Source of the DNA: Symsagittifera roscoffensis
Lineage: Eukaryota > Xenacoelomorpha > Acoela > Convolutidae
Reading direction: 5' to 3'
Length of the DNA: 64,000 bases
NCBI RefSeq assembly: GCF_963678635.1
Contig: NC_087065.1
Location: 66,931,374-66,995,373 of the forward strand
Shown here: one piece after another, positions 25,301 through 33,900 of the stretch
How positions within the stretch are numbered: position 1 is the first letter of the stretch
Layout of the letters: each line of letters starts with the position of its first letter
Notes under the pieces: model-generated
Database searches by the model: none
Seen by the model: the letters and a program-made list of their open reading frames with translations, nothing else
What the model was told of the DNA's origin: nothing
Position numbers and translations under genes: made by a program

Positions 25301-25629
25301 ACTCCCACTTCCACCTTCACTGTTCACGACACTCCCACTTCCACCTTCACTGCTCGCAACACTTCCAACTTCACTGCTCGCAACACTTCCACCTTCATTG
25401 CTCACAACACTTCCACCTTCACTGCTCACAACACTTCCACCTTCACTGCTCACAACACTTCCACCTTCACTGCTCACAACACTTCCACCTTCACTGCTCA
25501 CAACACTTCCACCTTCACTGTTTACGATACTCCCACTTCCACCTTCACTGTTCACGACACTCCCACTTCCACCTTCACTGTTCACAACACTCCCACTTCT
25601 ACCTTCACTGTTCACGACACTCCCACTTC
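21904..25629 (-). CDS. JmjC-domain histone demethylase-like gene, KDM7/PHF8/KDM2 type (5' end in assembly gap)
   Basis: Minus-strand exons are 25629(partial)-24545, 23786-23640, 23581-23397, 23100 to about 22535-22545, 22445-22334 and 22074-21904. The large exon encodes the JmjC fold. HQD (near 22,900) and a distal His in NMIHMVE (near 22,678) are the iron ligands, and the Lys of GCKTFLLI is placed to bind 2-oxoglutarate, so the catalytic set is intact. The text [17 protein letters not shown] aligns with KDM7/PHF8-type demethylases, which act on H3K9/H3K27/H4K20 methyl marks. The N-terminal part is acidic and built of SEGGS-type repeats. No PHD finger is visible. The end of the JmjC exon is uncertain: the best donor (gtaata) leaves an in-frame TGA at 22,533-22,535; a weak donor a few codons earlier avoids it. 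Confidence 0.75.
23884..24447. repeat. ~560-bp fold-back (palindromic) element in an intron of the JmjC gene
   Basis: The two halves are inverted copies. The outer ends aactccattcttcattcaag (23,884) and its complement (ending 24,447) pair, and the centre is gtgccatggattccgg...ccggaatccatggcac around 24,172-24,220. The left arm carries about 50 extra bases. Both arms contain the same sequence as the 173-bp tandem repeats at 19.0-19.5 kb. This is the form of a non-autonomous fold-back or MITE-like element. Confidence 0.85.
25014..25629 (-). repeat. Coding minisatellite (Ser-Val-Val-Ser-Ser-Glu-Gly-Gly units)
   Basis: An array of 24- and 30-bp units (cttccaccttcactg...cacaacac on + strand) encodes repeats such as GSVVSSEGG and [11 protein letters not shown] on the minus strand, as part of the first visible exon of the JmjC gene. 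The array runs straight into the assembly gap, which is likely why assembly failed there. Array length in the genome is unknown. Confidence 0.9.
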
Positions 25630-25829
25630 NNNNNNNNNNNNNNNNNNNNNNNNNNNNNNNNNNNNNNNNNNNNNNNNNNNNNNNNNNNNNNNNNNNNNNN
25701 NNNNNNNNNNNNNNNNNNNNNNNNNNNNNNNNNNNNNNNNNNNNNNNNNNNNNNNNNNNNNNNNNNNNNNNNNNNNNNNNNNNNNNNNNNNNNNNNNNNN
25801 NNNNNNNNNNNNNNNNNNNNNNNNNNNNN
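25630..25829. other. Assembly gap (200 N)
   Basis: Exactly 200 Ns separate the minisatellite exon of the JmjC gene from the 5' LTR. The missing sequence must include at least the first ~85 bp of that LTR, so linkage between left and right sides is only as good as the scaffold. Confidence 1.
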
Positions 25830-26239
25830 TTTGGAACCTGATCTAAACTATATTTTATGATTGGATAAATTAAATGTTTTACCAATGTAAAGTATTTAAT
25901 ATTAACCAATCATGATCCATCTAACTAACAACCCACTTATTTGTAAGTGCTGAAGTTACTTGTAATTTCAGCACCAGAGAGATTTGAATTTAACTTAGAA
26001 ATTAGTTGGACTCTCCCGAGCACTTCAGCAGCCGCAATAAACCAGTATACCCTAGATCTATTGAGCCTAGCAGAGACTAGTTAAACAACCTGAGACTAGA
26101 TAGTATAAGAGTAAGATTAGGATCGGTATTAGACTAAGAAGTTGCACGAATCTATCCGGCCGAAAATAAGATAGCGTGACGAGCAGACGGTGTACCCTAT
26201 CCGAAATTACTCTATGAGTTACGCCACAGTCATAACTCA
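25830..26239 (+). repeat. 5' LTR (start lost in gap)
   Basis: Matches 44,276-44,682 with a single visible difference (gccacag versus gccccag). It ends ...cataactca and is followed by two bases and the primer-binding site. AATAAA at 26,036-26,041 is a candidate polyadenylation signal, present also in the 3' LTR at 44,479-44,484. No TATA box could be assigned with confidence. Confidence 0.95.
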
Positions 26240-26241
26240 TC

Positions 26242-26258
26242 TGGTGCGACCATAAGTC
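26242..26258 (+). promoter_or_regulatory. Primer-binding site
   Basis: tggtgcgaccataagtc begins two bases after the LTR end. It starts with TGG, the complement of the tRNA 3' CCA, as minus-strand primer sites do. I could not identify the priming tRNA. Confidence 0.7.
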
Positions 26259-26327
26259 TCGAACAAGACCTTATTAGATTAGAATTAACCAAGAATAGAT
26301 TAGAAATTAGACAAAAACATTTACAAA

Positions 26328-26561
26328 ATGTTATACGACAATAATTTAATTGAAATGTCTCTCCGACTCAATAGATCAGAGCCAATATTCCGAACCATAA
26401 TAGAACTACCCGGAATTGGAAGAAGACATCGAACCAAAGACGACATACGACAAAGTAGAAACTTGCCGTATAGTTATATGATAGTTCGGCAAAAGCCAGA
26501 ACAAACTTTTATATTTCGAATACTACTTGCAATGAATTTAGATTTCCATTTGCAAACATAA
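26328..26561 (+). CDS. Small leader ORF (77 aa), uncertain
   Basis: First ATG-started frame of the leader, with a basic centre (GRRHRTKDDIRQSR). It has no recognised motif and could be an upstream ORF that limits translation, a first coding exon, or chance. Confidence 0.25.
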   Translation: MLYDNNLIEMSLRLNRSEPIFRTIIELPGIGRRHRTKDDIRQSRNLPYSYMIVRQKPEQTFIFRILLAMNLDFHLQT

Positions 26562-27491
26562 AACCTTGAAGCTAATCTTCAAAATCATTTCAGGCGCTAA
26601 ACAAAATTAATATTATACAATAACGATTGATAAAAAGATCTAAGATCGTTTTCTTAAAATTCTGCAGTATTATACAAAACATGTTTGAAAAATATTTATT
26701 GGAAAATAAAAATAAAAATTAGTAGCATGACAATAAATGGTTAGTAATCATAAATCATCCTGTTGTTCCAGCTTCATCACCTAAAACATAACAGCAATCA
26801 TCAAACCCACTAATATCATAAAAACACTAAATCTTTACTCTACACAAATTAAAACATTATTAAAACTTAAAGTCACTTAATTTTAAAACCAGATCATCAA
26901 GGCTTATCCTTGGATCTTAAATCATTTTCTACTTAATTAAATTTTAAATTTGATCATCAAGGCTTATCCTTGGATCAAACAGAACAACTTTGTTCTCCCC
27001 CATCCACTTAATTAGTGTCTAACGACCTCAAACGTCGATTCACTATCCAACCCTTTCTAAAAACCCAAGACTAATAGAAATTTTTAAACAAAACTAATCA
27101 TTCAAATTAGGATAAGCAGTGAAGAACTTCGGTTATTCATCCTTCACTTGACCCCCCCTCTTACCAGACCCAGGATAAATCTTAGACTTAGTAAGTTTAA
27201 AATAGTACCTAACGAACTACTCGCGTTCTAATTATACCTGAACCTTGTGGATCGATTTACTATTCTCCAACCCTTGAACACAATCACTCCCTTAAGTAAG
27301 ATTAAGTAAGTTAACACCTTAGCTTATACTAGTCACGAGAAAGTAAAAATCATTCTTCGGAATCGATATACTTTTCTCTCCAACCCTGAACAAAAAGACC
27401 CAGGTTAAGCTAACCAAAAAATCGTAAGAACTAACAGTTTAAGAAAATAGAAATCATTTAACAACCTTTTGCATCCGTCATCCTAAACCTT

Positions 27492-27959
27492 ATGTCATTT
27501 AAAAACCTAGGAAATAAACAAACAATCATTTTACACAATTGTGAAATAGATAACAAAAAATACGACCTTGTAATCACACCTCATACACAAACAGTTGGAT
27601 ACATTCGCACAAAACGACAAACACTAAAGAGAAAAATAATAACTAAACAAAGACAAATAACACGAAAAAGATTTTCAAAGAATCGAAACGCATTTTCAGA
27701 ATCAGAAACCAACAGTTTAGACGAACTTTACAAACTAAAAGAATCAGTAGATAAAAATTACCCACTTCACGATCAATTATATTTTTCTGACTCAGAAACA
27801 ACTTCAAATTCATCACAAAGAGGAAAAAGAAGAATAAAAAAGCAGTACAAACACAAACCAGTACATCTATACAATTGGAATCAACCAATTCGACACATTA
27901 ATAATTACATATTAACAGTCATCGAACGAAAAAATGAGCTCAACACACACTCCAGGTGA
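27492..27959 (+). CDS. Basic accessory protein upstream of Gag (155 aa)
   Basis: Starts at the first ATG of a frame that stays open for 155 codons, and ends 26 bases inside the gag-pol frame (TGA at 27,957-27,959; gag ATG at 27,934). The centre is rich in Lys and Arg (KRQTLKRKIITKQRQITRKR), followed by an acidic-serine stretch (LYFSDSETTSNSS) and another basic patch (RGKRRIKKQYK). That composition suits an RNA-binding or nuclear protein, comparable in position though not sequence to regulatory proteins of complex retroviruses. No homologue recognised. The overlap suggests leaky scanning or reinitiation for Gag-Pol. Confidence 0.6.
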   Translation: MSFKNLGNKQTIILHNCEIDNKKYDLVITPHTQTVGYIRTKRQTLKRKIITKQRQITRKRFSKNRNAFSESETNSLDELYKLKESVDKNYPLHDQLYFSDSETTSNSSQRGKRRIKKQYKHKPVHLYNWNQPIRHINNYILTVIERKNELNTHSR

Positions 27960-30900
27960 AGAAACTCCAGATGATGATGAAATCTTTCCCTTTATAGTAG
28001 ACGCAGATACTGATAGAGGACAACACTTATTTTGTCAAAATTTACTCATAAATTTATTTGAACCCGGAATTAGTCCATGTAAAACAGAGTTCCCCGATGT
28101 AAAAATCAAAAGACAAATCATAGATCACTATCTAAAAGATATATGCAACATAACACAACAGTATGGAATCTACTCTATAGAATTCACTTCCCCAAACCAT
28201 AATAATAGAACATATACTATTCAAACAGACGATCTCGATTTAGAATTTTCAAAAGTCTTTTCAGAATATATAAAAAGCATCCAATACCATAACTCACAAA
28301 GAGCAAACTCCATTTTCACCAATGAAGTTTTCGCAATAATATATAGTTATATTTCAATATTAGAAAATGAACTACCATTAACAAATGTCTCACCGACAGA
28401 CACATCTAAACATTTAAGAGTACGACATGAAATCACACTACTCTCTAGTTATTTGAACGTCATTAAAGAAAATTTCACGAAAGACGACGTTTCACAACAT
28501 ACCAGACACGATTTACAAAAAATTTTAGCATGGTTCATAATAGATTATTTCACACACAATATTGATTTAATTGCACAAGCAAGAAAAAATTTTAGACCCC
28601 AAAATTCGAACGATGAAACCGCTATCACAGAACAATCAGATTATGTTTGGGACCCCGAATGGTCTCATCCCGCATTTATAAGCTTCCCACAATCAATCTC
28701 AAGTCAAGCAATAGGTACAATATCTTACATAAGAGACTATGTAAGAGTAATACCATTAACAATTGATGCAACACCATTAAACTATAATACATTTTTACCC
28801 GATACACAAAATAATAGTTTAAACTCTACAGTCATACACAATGAAAACCTCAATGGAACTAGGAATCTTACTCAACAAGATATCCAGACACCATCACACT
28901 TCATAAATGAAGAAATTGTACACACAACAACTACACAACAAAGTATTTCACCAATACGCCCAAATTTAACAACACCAAGAAATACAAATCCTTCACAAAC
29001 ACAGGTAACCTTACAATCAACCGTAAAACCTTCGGTTGCCCCTAAATATTCACATATGGATTATCAAACATACAAACCCGTGACAATACCATCAAAAACA
29101 CGCAAAACATTCACTAGAAACAACTTTGCAGACCATAATTATAATTATACACATCCGTCAAAAACAAATTATCAACCACAAAGGAATTTTAATCAATATA
29201 CAAAACCTCGAAACTGGGATAACCCAACAGCCCAATATAATTCAAATAATTTTCAACCAAATCCTCCACAGGATCGCAGTGAAAATTACCCATTTTTTCA
29301 ACAAAATAAAAATAAAAAACAAACATCTTATCAAATGGATTATTTATCCTCAGATGAAGATTTCCTACAACCAGATATATTTGCACAAAATACTCAAGAA
29401 TATCGTAGACAAGGAATACAGAAAACACGTATAAATCATAGGAATTTTTCTCCACAACCAATAGATGCACAACATCAACAAGCAATTCAACAACAAAATC
29501 CAATTAATACACAATCCTTTCAACCAATTCAACAACAAAATCCAATGATTGCACACTCGTATCAACCATCACAAATGCAAAATGAAATACCACTACCATA
29601 TTATCTTCAACAACATGAAATAACAAGAAACCAACTTTCAAATTTTTCTCAAATGCCAAATGCAGCAGAATCATTACAAATGACAATGAATCCATACCTT
29701 ATGGGTGGATCATCAATAACATCAAACAAACCTTTAATGGTTTTCACAGGAACAGACCCTGAATACTCTGTAGAAGACTATTTAAATGCAGTAACAGCAA
29801 ACCTGATTTTAAATATCGGACCTGAACCAATAAATACGCCACTACATCAAAATTGGATACATCGACGCACAGCGTTAATACAAACAACCTTAGATGGCGC
29901 AGCCCAAAAATGGTTTTCAGTACTACCTCAAGAAATAAAATCAAACTGGAAAAGATTTACACAAGAATTTTCAAAAATGTTTGACTCCGAAAGAAACAAA
30001 CAACAACAAAGAGTTTTATGTAATGAAATTCGCAGATTACCAAACGAAACCATCAAGCAAATAGCAGTAAGAATCGAAACACTAGTTCGAAAAGCATATT
30101 CACTAAATACACACGACTATAAAAACACTAAGATGACAGAAATCTTAATGATGACCTTAACACCACAATTAAGGAAAATAGCAATAAAAAAGAGAGCATC
30201 CCATCCTTCTTCAATTCGAGAACCCGATTTAGATTTTAGAAAACTAGTAGACAAACTAGAACAAGCAGAAATTACGATGAAACTAGAAGAAACGGAAAAT
30301 CTGAAATTACAATACGTTAACAAAATTGAAACGACTCCCACTAATATTAATAATATACAAGAATCAGAAACAGATCTCGTTGAAAAAATCACTGAAATAC
30401 TCAATATTTACGAAAAGAACCCGAACTTTAAAGGCAAACCATCTTTCAAAAAATGGTGTAATTATTGCCGACGATACGGACATAGTATTTCCGAATGTAG
30501 ACAAAAACAGCAAGATAGTCAAAATAAACCTCAAAAATACAAAGAACCAAATAAATCATTCTATCAATACATGAAAAAAGATCAAAATCTACCAAACAAA
30601 AATGTATACAGCAACAACAGTTCAGGAAAGCCACTTCCGAACAATACAAGTTATACAAGAAATCAATCCCCATATAACTCAAGTTATAGAGGAAGATCAC
30701 CAGAACGAAGAAACACGTATAATTCATCACAAAATCACTACAATAGACCAAATAGTAGAAATAACTACTCCAGATCAAATTCGAATACACAACGATTTGT
30801 TTCTAGATCTAATTCCCAACCAAGAAATAACTACTATCCAAACAACCAATCACGAAATTCATCATACAATAGGAATAGAAACTACTCCTATAATAGAAAT

Positions 30901-33900
30901 AGAAGTTATTCAAACAACCGAAACCAGAATTACCCAAACAATCGATCAAGAAATAACTCATATAATAGATCGAACTATAACAGACCAAACAGCAATTATC
31001 AAAACAGATCGCGAAATAATTCACAAAATCGACACCCAAGTTATAATAATCGTTACAGAAATTATTCCAAATCACCACACCGAAATAATAATCACTATAA
31101 TACATCTAATAATCGTCATAGAAGCAGTACACCTAAACATCAAAGACAAATCAATCAAGTACAATCTAATCCAGAAACAACATCAGACCCCCCAGGTATT
31201 GATGACACAGTAACCGATACGTTACAACTCAATCAAATAAATTGTACATCATCAGATTCAGAAAGTGATACTGAAAACACTCTTGCTATCAATATGATAA
31301 AAGTCGAAAATGACTATGAATCTGTTATATACGAACAACCCTTTCCATCACATATATATGAAAATCAATCAGAATTTCTTCAAAATCATTACACTACACC
31401 CATAAATTCCACACCAACAACGCAAGAAACAAATGCAAAAAATACTACAGCACAACCAGATCAAAATGCCAAAACAAAATGCTTGAATACAAACCACATC
31501 TACCAAAATATACAAAAAGAACAACCCAAAGAAAAAATTTGGACGATACCATTTCTCTTAGAAAGCCCAAGAAATAAAGAATTTCAACCACCAGACCTTG
31601 AAATAGATTTTTTAATTGATTCAGGAGCAGAATCAAACATAATAAACATTCCCACATGGAATGAAATAAAATCCTTACACCCAAAGCTAACACCTCTGGA
31701 AACCTCCAGCAAGCTAGCAACAGCACAAGGATCAACATTGATAAACTACGGAAAAATCCAATTATTTCTCCTCCCTACCAGAACAATAGAGCAAAGCAAA
31801 ATTTTAAATAAACCATTCAAACAAATATTCCATATCACTGATATTAAATATAATATCATTGGAATACCATTTATTTCAAAGTATATACCAACAATTAACA
31901 TACTAAATAGTAAAATATTAATCAAAGATAAATATATAAAAACAAAAGAAACATCCTTAACATTTTTTCAAAGATTAAATAAACAACCACCATTCTTTTC
32001 GAAATTCTATCCAATATATAACCAACAAAGAAAACACCTGAAACCACTATCAGGAAACATCTATAATTTTTCAATCAAACAAGTTCACCAATATGATAAA
32101 GAACAAAACAAACAAAAATTTTATATGTCAGATTTTGAATTCAAACCTATTCATAAATTTTTCAAAATCACAATCTCTTCAATAAAATATTTGAAAAATT
32201 CGAATTCAGATATAATTTCTTTACATGTTTATAACAACACACCTTACCAAGTAACATTACCTTTAGGACTTCTAGGATATTGTGAAACCAACGCTACAAT
32301 AACACCAATACACGAAAAAGCCTATCGCGTAAATAATATACTCCAATTACTAGATATATGCCAATCTACAATTCTTAATGAAGAATTATCTATAAATAAT
32401 ATAATAAGTAACGAAAACAGAAATACGGATTATTTCACAAAAACTCCATATTTCAAACCTACATTCAACATAAGTAATTACACAGAGCACCAACAAAAAT
32501 TCTTAACAATGTTTAACTTCCAACATTCACAAATAACACAAGACGAATTCGAAAAATTAGCCAAACAGCTAATTAAATATTCATCAGTCTATGCAACATC
32601 AAAATTCGATGTTGGTAAAATAAGTTCATCACTACATCTCCCATTAAAACCTGACGCTGTTTTCAAAAAACAAAGAGCAAGTAAAGTACCAATTCACTTA
32701 CATGATAAAGTAAACAGATTACTCGATATTTTAGAACAATACAATATTATATCACCAGTAAACAAAGAAGAACAACCAAAAGGCAACACATTCATCAACC
32801 CCGTTATCATTCTAGCTAAAGGAGAATCATTAAAAATCGTTCTCGATGCTAGATACCTCAATTCACTCATAGATGAATCAAAATGTAATTGGCCCATTGA
32901 ACCAATACAAGTTATTTTAACAAAAATAAACGGCAAATACTTCACAACCGCCGACATGAATAGTGCATACAATCAAATGCCACTAGATGAACAATCACGA
33001 CGTTTAACACAATTTGTTATCGGAAACCAACAATATGAATTTAACCGCTTATTCTATGGAATATCCATAGGACCAGCAGCATTTTCAGCTTTTATGAGCA
33101 AAATTTTTAGACCACTGATACTCAAGAAAAACGCAATCACCTATCTAGACGATGTTTTTATGCAATCACAAACAAAAGACGAAATGTTCAAAGTTTTAGA
33201 AACATATCACCAAATACTTCAGAACGAAAATCTGAAGGCCGCCCCCGATAAATCACACTTCTTTTTGACAAAAGTTAAATTCTTAGGACATAACATAGAA
33301 AGAAAAACAATCACTCCACTGAAATCACGCATTGACGCTATTCAAAAACTTCAACCACCAACAAATAAAAAGAAAATCCAAGAATTCCTTGGAATGTTAA
33401 ACTTTTTAAGTAAATATGTTTATAAAATGCAATTATATCTACGACCATTTTACAACATCCTTAGACAACAAAATAATTTTGAATGGAATACAGAACATCA
33501 AACACGATTCGAAGAAATAAAGAAACTTTTAACCGAACAAATTTCAAACACAATTCCAGACCCTGATCAACCATTTTATGCAATGTGCGATGCTTCGAAC
33601 TTTGGCATCGGCGCAGCACTATTACAATCACATAATGGTACAAATAAAATGAACCTTATATCAGCAAACTCTCGATTATTCACTCAAGCAGAGCTAAGAC
33701 TCTCAACTCTAATGAGAGAATGTACAGCCATAATCTATACACTTACAGAATATGAATTTCTGATACTTGGATCAAAACATCCCACAGTTTTATTCACAGA
33801 TCACAAACCAATCATTTTTCTCTTCACACAGAAATCTAACCCAAACCACCGAGTTTACAGATTTCAACTAATTCTAATGAAAATTCCAAACTTACATATA

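Larger units (their letters stand above)
26240..27491 (+). other. Retroelement 5' leader with repeated motifs
   Basis: About 1.25 kb precede the first substantial ORF. A stem-forming block, gatcatcaaggcttatcct followed by tggatc, occurs twice (about 26,892 and 26,953); its core caagg-cttat-ccttg folds as a hairpin. A second motif, tcgatNtact..tct.ccaaccct, occurs three times (about 27,035, 27,250 and 27,363). Candidate splice acceptor atttcag is at 26,588-26,594. Such repeated structures fit RNA packaging, dimerisation or splicing control, but this is inference. Confidence 0.55.

Noticed and set aside
24850-25860. Two long + strand frames (His/Leu/Cys and Pro/Leu repeats) opposite the JmjC gene
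   Set aside because: They are the antisense shadow of the coding minisatellite and run through the N gap.
30602-31213. 203-codon open frame inside gag-pol in another + frame
   Set aside because: It overlaps the Asn/Arg/Ser-rich low-complexity tract of Gag-Pol; biased codons keep the other frame open by chance.
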